Below are positions 22,010 through 32,949 of a stretch of DNA of 64,000 bases, piece by piece. Source of the DNA: Lactarius indigo (lineage: Eukaryota > Basidiomycota > Agaricomycetes > Russulales > Russulaceae); the NCBI GenBank assembly GCA_025766275.1, contig JAFKAC010000035.1, forward strand, positions 496,001-560,000, given 5' to 3'. A model generated the notes under the pieces. It was not told the origin of the DNA. It did not search any database and worked only from the letters and a program-made list of their open reading frames with translations. A program made the position numbers and the translations under genes. Position 1 is the stretch's first letter, and every line of letters begins with the position of its first letter.

Positions 22010-23849
22010 CCTTGGTGAGCTTATTGGTTGGGGCGGTCGTGTATATGCTTCATATTTCTCTTTTCGATGCGAGTCCGTTTTGTTGTTTTTCTTGGGATGA
22101 TTTCATTCATACACACTCATTCTCACGGGTCCATTCGTTCGTTTCACCCTTTCCTGACTCGCACCGTTTCGAACTTCGCGATTCGCTTTCTTTTTCTTTT
22201 GTCTAGTTTTAGAGAGGACGTGATGTGGACTTTTCTCCACATGCTTATTATATAGCGCTGTGCGTGCTACGACGTGCGCATGAGTTCTTAGTGACGGTGC
22301 GAGACCATATGGCAAGGGAAGACGAGAGGCGTTAGGAACGGCAGCAGGCTACCCGGATCATTTGACGAACTATAAGCAGTAACGATTGAGAGTACGACGG
22401 AAGTAATGGCGAATAGTTGACGTTGGGACTGGGATGGAACGGTGGCTAAGACGAAGTCAGGATTGATGCATTAATGTGCTAGGTCCCCATGCGATAGCAC
22501 GAATGTGCAACTCAGATAACGGCGGAGATGGGTATCAGTATAAGACTAAACTGGCTGGCAACTGAACTGTGCGATGATGCAGCCTGACATATACACCCAC
22601 GTCGTCCTGTTAGTACCTAACACGCAATGTATGTAGAAGTAAGCGTATCGTAGGACAGCATCGAAGATAGGAAGCGGGAGAGGTAACGTAGGGAGGTGTA
22701 AGAGGAAGGGTAGCAGCACGAAGAGAACGCAAAGGGAGACAAACGAGAATGAGCAATGACAAAAGGAAATCAAGCGGGGCAAGGGCGATATACCGGTCCA
22801 AGACCGGCGCAAATGAGGAACTTGCGCACTCGCACTCGACAATGAGCACAGGACCAAGGCAGTGGGACAGGGGGAGCGATAACCAAGACAGCGATGCCGA
22901 GGACGAAAGAATGGGGAGAGGGCGGTGTCCGATGGATCAGAGGAGAGGACCAAGCTATTGAAGGCGAACAAAGACCACAAGGAAGGAGGTGAAAGGCGGT
23001 CCGTGAACTGGTGCACCGTAAGGCGTTGTCGATCACACGGGGAAGAGAGAAGGTAAGACGACGATTTTGGCATATACGGAGCATGTCGTGGCCTGAGATA
23101 CTGGGAAAGGGCCATACAATAGATGCGCTTCCGAGGTGGCCGAGAGACACCCGAGATGGCCGAACGAAGAGAAAAGGGTCCCAACGACTGTGCTACCCTT
23201 ACGGCGCATCATGCATAGCAGTGCGGTGGGACCTGGGCCGAGCCGCCCATTTGAAACGGTGCTTCGTAGACTTTGAAGTGGCTGCAAGGGGCCGTGCACG
23301 GTTGCAGCTGCTGCACAGAACGCATTGCGCATCTTGCCGTGAGGTTTCAGGAATGCGCGCTGACCGTCCTGCGCTTACTGTAAGGAGGACACCAGGTTTG
23401 GGATATCTCTAGGCAGGCATACGTAGAACCTGTTACGTTTGGGGCACTAGAATACTTGTAAGTTAGGTGTCCTTCGAGCGAGAGAGCTGCCGCGTTTTCC
23501 TGACCACACTCGGAGCCGCAGCGCTGTCTAGGTTAGCATAGAGGAAGACTCTCCTAGAGACAGCCTCTAGAACCAGAAAACTTTATGTATTCCGTGGAAG
23601 AATACAGAGGTGTGAAAATGGCCGCAACTTGAATAAATTGTACGATGATAGTCTCAAGGAGGAAGGGTAGACTCGGATTTGCCCGGGCCACTACAGTAGT
23701 GGTTGCTAAAGATAATGGCCACGACCAATGTGCACGTGAGCGGCCGAACGTGAGTTGTAGCGCGAGTTGTAGGCGTAGCTCCAAATTGAATTCGACCTCT
23801 TCCTAATAACATCCCTGAATACTCTACTCCTCCGGTGTCATAGTCTTCA
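22010..23849. other. Intergenic region, no gene seen
   Basis: About 1.8 kb between the Bud6 stop and the DUF6535 start. A 212-codon minus-strand open frame (22546-23184) is Ser/Leu/Pro-rich with no motif and sits where a promoter is expected; I treat it as chance. Nothing else is supported. Confidence 0.45.
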
Positions 23850-25961
23850 ATGTCTCGAGCTTTCGGAGTTGGGCAGAGGAACGATGCAGGTACCCCAACG
23901 CCACTCTTCAAGTTATCGTGCACCCTTCGTTGTTTTGACGCGTCACGTTCTATACAGCCCAACATCAACACATTTATACTCCGAGTCCGTCTTGGGTTGG
24001 ACAAGATCAAGCACAGTTAGAAGAGATTGACGGCTCAGAAGCTTTATTCGCCATGTACATGGAAAGGGCTGGGAAAGAGGATAGAGAGATGGCAGAACGC
24101 TGGAAGGCAGATGCTGACAGTATCCTCGTCTTTGTGGGTGCCCTTTCGTGATATACACACACACATCGCCTTACAACTGCAGACTGGGCTTTTCTCTGCC
24201 ACAGTTGCCACAGCTATTGGACTAACCTTCCCGGACCTCAAGCCGAACCCCCAGGACAAATCGAATTTCTACCTTGCCAACATCTACCAGCTCCTTGCCA
24301 GCTCTAATGGGTCACAAATCGTCGTCCCTACCACGCTCCCCAATCCGCCCGCGTTTTCTCCTCCAGCGTCTGCCGTCTGGGTCAACTCGCTCTGGTTTTT
24401 GAGTTTGGTCATCAGTCTTACGTGCGCCCTGTTTGCCATTATGTTGCAGCAGTGGGCACGCTTGTACCTCACGACCACCCACCAACGGTACACTCTACTC
24501 AAGGAAGCGCGAATTCGTGAGCTCTTTGATGAAGGGGTCGTTAAGTTCCGCCTTCCCCTCATCGCGAATGCATTGCGGGCTCTCCATCACACCTCCTTTT
24601 TCCTCTTCCTTGCGGGGCTTGCTGTGCTCCTTTTCAACACCCATGTTACAGTCTTTGCTTTTGTGGCTCTTTGGACAGGGTCATTGGCCGTGGCGTACAC
24701 GTATTTCACGTTTGTACCCGTGTTTTGGAGTAACGGCCCATATTATACACCACTTTCGCCATTGGTCTGGCACATCGCTCTAACCTCCCTTGCGACTCCC
24801 CGATTTCTGGCCTGGCTCACGTATCGTGGTTTTGAACTTACGTCCTGGAGTCGCTTGGAGGAGGTTTATCGCAGACGCCGCCGCCAGGGAATGAGGAGGG
24901 TAGCCGAAGAATCCGCTCAAACGCGCTCACAAGAACTCGATGATCGGGCTTTGATATGGACGTTCAAGTCTCTGAATGAGGACCAAGAACTCGAACGGTT
25001 CATCTCGGGCATTCCCAGCTTTCGCAGCTCAAAAGCAATCGAAGATCCTCTGAGCTGCCTTGCTCGATTAGACGATGAGGGGTTGTCGGGGGCTATAGTT
25101 TCGTTGATGCACCGCGCCCTGACTTCCGATCTCGTCTCAGAGTCGGTCAAACAAAGGCGGATCCGCGTTTGCACCAAGGCCATCGACGCAGCACCAGTTC
25201 TGGCATCTTGGCGGACCCTGGCCCGCGTTTTTGGAGAATGGGATGGGTTACTAGGATCTGTCGATTTTGGATGCGCCGTCATACGTTGCATTGGCAACCC
25301 TGACAACGACCCACGTACTGACTTTTGTGCTCGGTGCATTGTCGCCGTCATCATAGTACGTTCGCAGCAGTCTGGCGGATGGTCTGATCTCGCGACCGTT
25401 CTACTGGGCATATCAGATGATGTCCTGTTCAGATACAATTTAAGCGGCCGTAATAATGTGCTACTTGCCAACCTCATTTTCACCACTCGGCAGATCTTTC
25501 GGTTTCACTCCGAACGCTCTTGGGATACACTGTCTAATGTGTCGTCTAGGACTCTCGACGAGTTGTCGCTCAATATCGACATGCAGCGTACGTCGTCGGA
25601 GCTGCAGCAAGAGTTTTGCGGCCTGTGGAACGAACTTGTCCATACGGCGCGGGAGGGTGCAGATGTCCAAATCCGATTGGTTTCCACGGAGATCCTCGGG
25701 CATATTCGAAGGAACTACATCGCGTTCCACGAAAACATGGACCCTACTATCCCAACCGCATTCTTCGAATCCAACGATCACGATCCCATTCTATATCATG
25801 CCACCGCATATCCTTTGTGCAGCGTCCAAAGCCACCACCCCGTTCCTATGCACTCGGCTTCCCAAAATCCCGAGATGACAACTAACATGACTGTAACCCA
25901 AGACATCGCTATCCCCCCTGCAACACCCTCTGCAATTCTCCCTGCCGCGCATCTTGTTTAG
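23850..25961 (+). CDS. DUF6535 membrane protein
   Basis: Three exons in phase: 23850-23889, 23958-24133 and 24183-25961, giving 664 residues. The two upstream exons are needed to complete the DUF6535 start: EALFAMYMERAGKEDREMAE leads into RWKADADSILVF, which joins across a 49-base intron to TGLFSATVATAIGLTFPDL. Hydrophobic helices lie at about residues 73-90, 138-160 (WVNSLWFLSLVISLTCALFA) and two between 209 and 255. The C-terminal 400 residues are soluble, with no repeat or motif I can name. DUF6535 proteins form large families in mushroom-forming fungi; their function is unknown, and a membrane location is the only supported inference. If translation began in exon 2-3 alone the first helix region would be broken. 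Confidence 0.88.
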
Positions 25962-27239
25962 GTCCATGCCATATTCTTCGTCTCACTCTCCCACACTTCC
26001 ACACCGTTTACCTCCTTTCACAGTCCGTCCACTCTGCGGCTAGGTACTCTTTCAACCACCGTTTCCAGGCCATCCAAAAATAAATCAGGAAGAGTCGGCC
26101 TATAGGTTGCGCGACGGTTTTCAGATCTAGAGTGGAGGGGTGGCGTCTTCTGACCCCGTGCCTACCAGAAACTCTAGCACAGGTCTTGCCTCGCTTCAGG
26201 GCTTATAACACCAATGACACCGAACTCTTCGCTACTAACCTTCCCTTCCTCAGTCGACATAACACCCACATAACACTCTTGCCAAAATTAGACCAGCATA
26301 CTTACTTTTCGATCCTCTTCAACCTGGCGGAATACTCTTCACCTTGAACCTGTCCCTTATTTGACTGCTCTGGTCCCGCCATTATTGTCACTCTTTCCAC
26401 GTCAAGTTACATGCTTCTCACGGCACCTTGCCACAAATGACAAGTTCGCTTAATATGAAGGGCCACCGGCCACATAACTTGGCCAGATCTCGTCGAATTC
26501 TTGGGGTGTTGCGGCGGACTTGAACGGGATGCAGAGGGCACGTAGCGACCCATTGCTTAGCAGTTTATGAGGACCATATCTCGATGGTACAGCTACGTTG
26601 ACAAAAAAAAACGCGAGTGATTTATTACACCCTGTTTCCTTGTGTGAGGCAGTAAAAGAAATAAGACTGAACTTTATAGACGATGACATACGATGATACG
26701 AAGGCCATAGCATGGAAAGAGGTTATGTAAGAGGCGAAGCCAACACGGTTGTTGCCAAGTTCGAAGGTTGTGTATACATTTTGCATGAAAACGTTGCTGA
26801 CAATCCAAAATTCTGCCATCCATCCGTGAGAAACTTCTAAGGTGAAAACGAAGGATCACCAGGTTCGTCTGTCCTTCCAAGACCACCAACGCAAATGTTC
26901 CAGTCGAAATTGGAAAGTGGGCCAAGATTGAAAGCCGAGGCATTGATATGCTTGGTGCACGGCTAGCCTGATAAAGCGTCGTTTACGCCGATTTTACTCG
27001 GCAGAAGCACAGACCGGCAACAGTAACACGAGTGGAAACACAGAAGACGATCCCGGGCCGGAGGGCGGTACCACGAACAGTTCGGGCTCTCTTACACTGT
27101 TACGGCTCAGCTTGGGCCATGACTTCTGGAGTTCTGGAAGGGAACTTCTTTGGAAGAAGTTCGGAGATTCTGCTGTTAAGGGGTTCGGAAACTGTTGGAG
27201 TGGAGATCTGGGGACTTGCAGGGCAAGCGAGGGGAATTG
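25962..27239. other. Gene-poor boundary of the transposon cluster
   Basis: About 1.3 kb separating the last host gene from the transposable-element region. Apart from a short aspartic-protease-like fragment on the minus strand (26700-26819) I see no supported feature. A minus-strand frame at 26994-27275 ends in a hydrophobic tail but has no recognisable body. Confidence 0.45.
26700..26819 (-). pseudogene. Fragment of an A1 aspartic protease C-terminus
   Basis: The minus-strand translation includes WIVSNVFMQNVYTTF followed by ELGNNRVGFASY, which matches the conserved end of pepsin-family proteases (a W-I-L-G-D-x-F-L-x-N-V-Y-T-x-F-D-x-G-N-N-R-V-G-F-A pattern). The expected Gly-Asp after W-I is replaced by Ser-Asn. 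I find no active-site Asp-Thr-Gly or other exon nearby, so this is a remnant about 40 codons long, not a gene. Confidence 0.5.
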
Positions 27240-27504
27240 GGGATTGGAGCTGTATTGCAAACTAAGAGTAGACAAGGTATCTACTGAGTTACAGGCCTCT
27301 ACTTATATTCTTACAAACTGGGTTTTCCTATACTATTTTCTGGGGATCATGAGCTGGCATACAGTGAGTGAGGTGGCATACTGTGAGGTGGCAGACTACG
27401 AGTCATCAAACCTTTGAGCTGGCAGAACTTCTATCGTACAAGAGAAAAGACAAACGGAATCCGAATCTTCTTAGGTGTGACTGTGATGTCACGGGGGCGT
27501 GACA
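27240..27504 (-). mobile_element. LTR remnant of unidentified element, copy X1
   Basis: Read on the minus strand, a purine run (GAGAGGGGGC, 27507-27516) is followed by TA and then by TGTCACG at 27504, the layout of a polypurine tract next to a 3' LTR. The same layout recurs at 56766. The motif actaagagtagacaa lies about 240 bases inside both, supporting a common family. The far boundary was not found; 27240 is a minimum estimate. Confidence 0.45.
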
Positions 27505-27954
27505 TAGCCCCCTCTCTTGAATCGGCGTCTCGTCGATTTAGTCACCGCGATCTTTGACTTCGTAATCGATATCGAAGATGTTGTCCATCGCGAATTCGTG
27601 ATCTTCGAGTTCGCAATCGCGGCGTTCGGTGACTTCTCGTGCTTTGCATCGGGTGTAGGGATGGCTAACACGGCACTGTTGGTGGAGGTGTCACGTAGCG
27701 CGCTCTCGGTCGACGGCTCGTCCAGCTAGTGCGAGCCAAGGGCAATGGGTTAGGATATGAGCATGAGCTTGGTTAACAAGACAAATGCGTCGGTTGAGGC
27801 AACAGGTATGCGGTTGACGGCACTTGAAGCTGAGGTGGTCAAGCGCGCCGCACCAAGTACAGGGTGGCATTCCATTGGGTGGGATGCTGTTACGCTCCAC
27901 TGGCGTTAGTCCGACTTGGACTCTGAAGAGGCGTAATCGACTTAGCGGAATAAA
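27505..27954 (-). pseudogene. X1 internal relic with zinc-knuckle ORF end
   Basis: Minus-strand coding remnant between the X1 LTR and the insertion point of chromovirus A. It contains one CCHC zinc knuckle, CTWCGALDHLSFKC (CX2CX4HX4C), then a Cys/His-rich stretch and GRAVDRERAT before a TGA at 27691-27693. A similar block (GRAVDHERATQATAH) occurs in copy X2 near 56900. Zinc knuckles of this spacing are typical of retroelement Gag proteins, yet here it lies next to the 3' LTR with no pol between, which would fit a rearranged or gag-only element. Element A has removed or displaced the rest. Confidence 0.45.
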
Positions 27955-28479
27955 TGTTACGTTTCTGTCTGTATGGGCCATTCGACTCGACACCCTTACT
28001 GTACCGGTTGCAACTACGGCGGTAAGGTATATTAGTTGTGGACTTACCTACAGTGATACGGTAGTGCGATAGGCGATAGGGTACGATAGCTGACTGATGA
28101 ACAACGCCACTAGTACTAGTAATAGTAGTATTAGGGTTCGAGGTACTTACACGACACGTTGGACGCTACCTTTAATGTGACTCATAGCAGCGCTTGAAAG
28201 CCTGCTCGACTTGTATTTAATCTGTCTTGTGAAGACCAAGATACGCCATCTTGGTCTTCTTGAATCGCCACTTGTTTCCTTCTCTCTTCTCCACTTGCAT
28301 CTTCAGAAGTAGTCCGCCTTTGGTCGTGACTAAAAGCATTCGACTTGCTAGTGTGTCTTCGCGCATTCACCGTAGCAAGGACTTGGACCTTTGCGTCTTC
28401 AAGTTGGTCGGGTTATCATACCGCTAAGTTGTTACTGCTATTCGTGCTCAAGTCGAGCTAACGTCGTGGCAACGTTACA
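27955..28479 (+). repeat. 5' LTR of chromovirus A
   Basis: 525 bases from TGTTACG to GTTACA, aligned with the LTRs of B (489) and C (527). It carries about 16 extra bases near its start (27965-27981) relative to C. It includes a TATTTAA box at 28214 and the hairpin described separately. The first half contains direct tracts of ACTAGTA-type repeats. Confidence 0.88.
28214..28258 (+). promoter_or_regulatory. LTR core promoter and self-primer hairpin, copy A
   Basis: TATTTAA (28214-28220) lies 34 bases before ATCTTGGTCTT (28248-28258), a plausible transcript start. The arm AAGACCAAGAT (28232-28242) is its exact reverse complement with a five-base loop, and the same 11 bases recur as the primer-binding site. 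Arrangement is identical in copies B and C. Confidence 0.6.
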
Positions 28480-28481
28480 TT

Positions 28482-28492
28482 AAGACCAAGAT
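28482..28492 (+). other. Self-primer binding site, copy A
   Basis: AAGACCAAGAT starts two bases after the LTR end, where a primer-binding site is expected. It does not look like a tRNA 3' end, but is exactly complementary to ATCTTGGTCTT at the predicted 5' end of the transcript, as in the Tf1/sushi self-priming mechanism. Confidence 0.65.
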
Positions 28493-28498
28493 CCCACC

Positions 28499-30568
28499 GT
28501 GGCCGTAACAACAAGAGATCAGTGGACGGATTTCCGTCCCTATTCGATCCCAAGAAGAGGAGAACGCAACGTCCCCACACGCTTTTTACAAGCTGCCAGT
28601 TGGAGGGAAAGAGAAGAAGAAACCGGATATTTTGTAGAGTTCAACGGACCAAGCAGGTTCCGACCAGTTGAGTTCAACTTCGACCATTTGTGTTGGACGG
28701 AAGTTACGTGGAACCCCGTAAACTCTCAGTGGGACATCATACGACCAGCAGGACCCAGATATCACTGTGATATCGACGCTCGAGAACTCAATAGTCGAGC
28801 GGATTGGGGTCCCATTGACGGACAAGTACAAGAACATTCTACTGGAGAAGTAGTATTGGAAGAAGAAGAAGAAGAACAAAGCCAAGAAGAGAGTGAAGGA
28901 CGAGAACCAAATCAAACAGAAACTAGCGGAGGAGCGGTACAAGATCTCCTCGTTGAACGAGCTGAGTCTGCGCATATCACAGAACCAGAGCCAATTCACA
29001 TTCGATCACCAGCCATTATGGCAACAATAACGCGAGCAATGGAGGAGGTAGCGATTGAAGAAGCACGCGCAATACGAGAAGAGGCAAGAGAAATCCTCAT
29101 GCCCATCAACCCCGAAACCGGCGTACGAATGACTGCAGACGACGCCGCCATCTTCCAAGCCATAGGATCCGATCGAGGGGATCCCCCAACAGGGCGACGA
29201 CCCGCGCTGGAGCTTCCCCCAGGCGTAGGAGGGCCAGGCGACGAACCGCCACCACCACCAGGAGGAGGTATCCCATTCAATCTACGACGAACCGAACCAC
29301 CAAGAGGGCCACCTGTCGGACCACCTGGAGGGGGTGGAGGTGGAGGGGGTGGAGGCGGAGGTGGTGACGGAGGCGTCGGAGGGGGGCACCACAACGAAAA
29401 GCTAACCGGCGAGCCACCTTCTATTTTTGATGGAGACAGACTCAAAGTGGACCAATTCCTGACACAGTGGCACGTTTACTGGGGCATGAACCTAGACGCC
29501 CCCATCATGCACAACAATTACAGAAGATGCCTTCTGTTCCTTTCATACATCAAAGGCGGAGCAGTCAGTGAATGGGTCCTATCCTTCCTGAACTGGCTCA
29601 ACAGGCAAATACAACGGGGAATCGACCCCTACACTCGAGATCTGTGGAACGCCGTAGCCGATGGCTTTAGCCAGCGATTCGAAAATACACTGGAGCGAGA
29701 ACAAGCGCAGGCAATACTGCGAAAGGGGTTCAGAATGACGGGAGAGGATATTGATAAGTACGTCAACGACTTCGAACAGCTCGCGCGGAAGGCTCATTAC
29801 CGCCTTAATGAACTGCAAACAATCGACCTTTTTACATTGGGTCTACCCAAGGAACTGTTCAAAAACGCGTTCCAATTTGATGATCCAATCACATTCGATG
29901 ATTGGAAGAGGGCTGTGCTCAAACGACAGAAGAACTACATCCATCTCAAGGCAAGACTCAATGAGCACAAAAATACGACAACACAGCCAAAGAAGCAAAG
30001 CGGCAACGCGGGGTGGATGCTTCCGCAGAACCTGCCTCAAACCAATCCTTGGGCGATGGATACCTCAGCAGACCGCGCCAGGGTGAGGCTCGCAGGGTCA
30101 GAAGAAATCGACTTCAACAAAATGCCCCACCACGACTGGCCAGCGCCGCCATTTCCACCACGAGGGGGGCCGGGAGCCAGGGGACGCGGAAGGGGAGGAT
30201 CGAGAAGGGACCTAAGGAACGTCCTTTGTTACAACTGTCATGCTCCGGGACATCTCTCACGAAACTGTCCACACCCCCGCGTCCAGAGGCAATGGCAAAC
30301 GGCTCCATCAAGCAGCCGAATGACTGAGACATGGCCACCCCAGTGGCCCACTTCACAAGGGTTGATATCGCAGTACGAACCCTCATTGCCAGGGTACACG
30401 ACGCCGGCATCCAGTGCAATGCCAATGCCACAAATAAACGTGGCCATGACGAAAACGCCTGGAGAGCAGGCAAAGGAATGGCTTACGCAGGTAGCTAACA
30501 GTACGGATGAGGTAAAAGACCTCATACTTCAAGATTTGTGGGGAAAAGAGGGTTTTCGGGACGCCTGA
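28499..30568 (+). CDS. gag: Gag of chromovirus A
   Basis: An open frame of 689 codons with no frame-interrupting lesion, ending TGA at 30566. It starts at GTG; an in-frame TAA lies 18 bases upstream at the LTR edge and the first ATG is codon 174 (29018), yet the 173 codons before it are conserved in A, B and C. Order: acidic N-terminal part, Pro/Gly-rich linker with a Gly run (about residues 270-295), a retrotransposon capsid domain (from FDGDRLKVDQFLTQWHVYW, residue 310, to about 460), an Arg-Gly-rich basic part, and one zinc knuckle, CYNCHAPGHLSRNC, at about 577-590. Gag packages element RNA into virus-like particles. Confidence 0.88.
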   Translation: MAVTTRDQWTDFRPYSIPRRGERNVPTRFLQAASWREREEETGYFVEFNGPSRFRPVEFNFDHLCWTEVTWNPVNSQWDIIRPAGPRYHCDIDARELNSRADWGPIDGQVQEHSTGEVVLEEEEEEQSQEESEGREPNQTETSGGAVQDLLVERAESAHITEPEPIHIRSPAIMATITRAMEEVAIEEARAIREEAREILMPINPETGVRMTADDAAIFQAIGSDRGDPPTGRRPALELPPGVGGPGDEPPPPPGGGIPFNLRRTEPPRGPPVGPPGGGGGGGGGGGGGDGGVGGGHHNEKLTGEPPSIFDGDRLKVDQFLTQWHVYWGMNLDAPIMHNNYRRCLLFLSYIKGGAVSEWVLSFLNWLNRQIQRGIDPYTRDLWNAVADGFSQRFENTLEREQAQAILRKGFRMTGEDIDKYVNDFEQLARKAHYRLNELQTIDLFTLGLPKELFKNAFQFDDPITFDDWKRAVLKRQKNYIHLKARLNEHKNTTTQPKKQSGNAGWMLPQNLPQTNPWAMDTSADRARVRLAGSEEIDFNKMPHHDWPAPPFPPRGGPGARGRGRGGSRRDLRNVLCYNCHAPGHLSRNCPHPRVQRQWQTAPSSSRMTETWPPQWPTSQGLISQYEPSLPGYTTPASSAMPMPQINVAMTKTPGEQAKEWLTQVANSTDEVKDLILQDLWGKEGFRDA
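30541..30556 (+). other. -1 ribosomal frameshift window, copy A
   Basis: In the gag frame the codons TGG GGA AAA give the slippery heptamer G GGA AAA (30541-30547), and six bases in frame later GAG GGT TTT gives G GGT TTT (30550-30556). Pol continues in the -1 frame through this window and the gag stop is 10 bases past the second heptamer. Confidence 0.6.
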
Positions 30569-32174
30569 ACCCGTCAGTCTGGGTGAGGGCTCTTCAATGT
30601 AATTCTGTAATTGTGACAACGCGCTATCGATCTATGCAAATTCCAGTAACTGTCCGAACGAATTACCAAACGACTGAAACAAATGCGCTGGTCGACTCCG
30701 GCGCAACCGACAACTTCATCCGACCGAGCCTGGCAAAACGAGCCAGCATTTTGACACAGCCGCTGGACACGCCCCGCAGGATATGGAATATAGACAACAC
30801 GGAAAACAAAGCTGGGTTAATCACTCATTATGTTAACCTAGAAGTGAAAACACGAGGACAGATAAAACAAATGACCTTCCTGGTCACTGATCTTGGAAGC
30901 GAAGATATGGTGCTGGGTTACCCATGGCTAAGTGCGTTCGAGCCAACGATCAGCTGGGCTGCCGCCACCATGCACCCCGACATGCAGCCGGTAGTACTGG
31001 CAACTACTGAAGCGCTGTTATCAACAACAACTATTCGAGCCCTCATCGTAACTGAAAAGGAAGACATCGTGCGGGAACTAGAAGAGGAGACGTTCGCTAG
31101 GGCCACCACCTCGACGGAACTGGCCATACAAGCGAAACAACAACAAACGGCAGCAGTGCTCCCACAAGAATACGCAATGTTCGGTAAACTTTTCAACGAA
31201 CAAGCCTCACATCGCTTCCCCCTGGCAAGACCGTGGGATCACGCTATTGACTTCAAACCATCTGCGCTGGCCGCAATCGACTGCAAGATCTACCCCATGA
31301 CTCAAAAGGAAGAAGGCGAACTCAAGAAATTTCTAGAGGAAAAACTAAAGCAGGGGTACTTGCGCCCTTCTATCTCCCCGTACGCATCCTCCTTCTTCTT
31401 CATTAAAAAGAAGGACGGAAAACTACGCCCGGTACAGGACTATCGAGTCATCAACTCCCACACCATCCGAAATCAATACCCGCTGCCACTAATACAGGAC
31501 CTCATCCTCGACCTCAGCAATGCCCATATCTATACGAAACTCGACATCCGATGGGGCTACAACAACATACGCATCCGCGACGGCGACCAAGAAAAGGCGG
31601 CGTTCAAAACTAAATTCGGCCTATTTGAACCCACGGTCATGTTCTTCGGACTCACTAACTCCCCCGCCACCTTCCAGGCCATGATGAACCACATCTACCA
31701 CGACACAATAGCGAAGCACGAGCGGCTGGGCACTACCATACGTGTCTACATGGACGATATTGGTATCGCCACCCACTTCGATCACTATTTAACGGCCCAT
31801 GTAAACGCCGTCCGCGACGTCTTACGCGTCGCAGAAGAGCACGACCTCTACTTCAAACTCGAAAAGTGCCTGTTCCATCAACCGCGGATGGATTACCTGG
31901 GGGTAATCCTTGAAAAGGGGGTGACCCGAATGGACCCTGTAAAAGTCCAAGGCATCAAGGACTGGCCGACGCCGACGAAGGTCAAGACGTCCGTTCTTTC
32001 CTCGGTTTCTGTAACTTTTACAGACTTTTCATCCGCGGTTTCGCAACGCACGCCAAGCCACTCACTAAACTGACACGAAAGGACGAAGAATGGCGGTAGA
32101 CAGAAGAAGAAGATAAGGCGTTCAACACCCTGAAACGTCTCGTGACGAAGGAACCGGTGTTAGCACACCCCGTC

Positions 32175-32949
32175 TGTCACAGACGCTCTATTTTCGCCTT
32201 ATTTTTCTGTATTTTTACAGATTTATTTGGTAGAGATATGAGACTCCAACGTTGCGCTCAAACATCCAAGTCCTTATCATAAGATATGATAAGATGGTTA
32301 GTCACGTGATGCCAACATGTGCACCCACAAGCACGTGACCCTGGGATAGTAACTTCCTTGGTTAGAATTACTCTTCTAGGTCACTTCCCTTATTAGTACA
32401 GTAGTTTCTCATTGGACGATAAGCAGGGAAGGTTCTAGATAGTTCTAGACTACGTTGTCATAGGGTTATGACTCATAGATAAGGACACGTCACTGTTCTG
32501 TCAGCGTTAATGACTGTGCATCAGTCAGCACAATAGATAACGCTATTATTAAACACGACGCGTCAGCGTCTGACTCATTACTATTACACATACCTTTAGT
32601 AACAAGGTTCGGTAATAATTCGAACTCAGCCGCAGCAGTGTATATAAACCCTCATGTAGCGTCCTGAGTGGAACCAACTTGTCCTCTTGGTTCTCCACTC
32701 AGGTACGCATTTCCTTTGTATCTCCCTTACTTCTCCAATGTTAACTTGTCCTCTTGGTTCTCCACTCAGCGTGCCACTGCGTGATCACCTGACCTTTGGT
32801 CTTGCATAAAGACCCCACGTGTGTCTATTCTCCGCAGTGACTGTACGTTCGGCGCGTGACTTGTCTCCGCGCTAGGCTTGGGTGTATACCAGTTCAGTTC
32901 ACTTACCTTCACCTTGGTCTAGTTGTACGCGATAAGTCATACCGCTACA
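32175..32949 (+). mobile_element. Solo LTR of a second family inside A
   Basis: 775 bases beginning TGTCAC and ending GCTACA, flanked by a perfect five-base duplication CCGTC (32170-32174 and 32950-32954) at a point where copy B is uninterrupted. It has a TATATAAA box at 32641 and, just after it, an inverted repeat CTGAGTGGAACCAA / TTGGTTCTCCACTCAG. A 27-base segment covering the right arm is repeated in tandem about 65 bases later. No internal region remains, so it is the product of LTR-LTR recombination. With its duplication it adds 780 bases, a multiple of three. Confidence 0.92.

Noticed and set aside
22546..23184. 212-codon minus-strand ORF.
   Set aside because: Ser/Pro/Leu-rich composition as expected from a pyrimidine-rich promoter read in one frame; no motif or splice partner.
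28586..29445. Antisense ORFs over gag, one with a proline run.
   Set aside because: Mirror image of the polyglycine and acidic stretches of gag.
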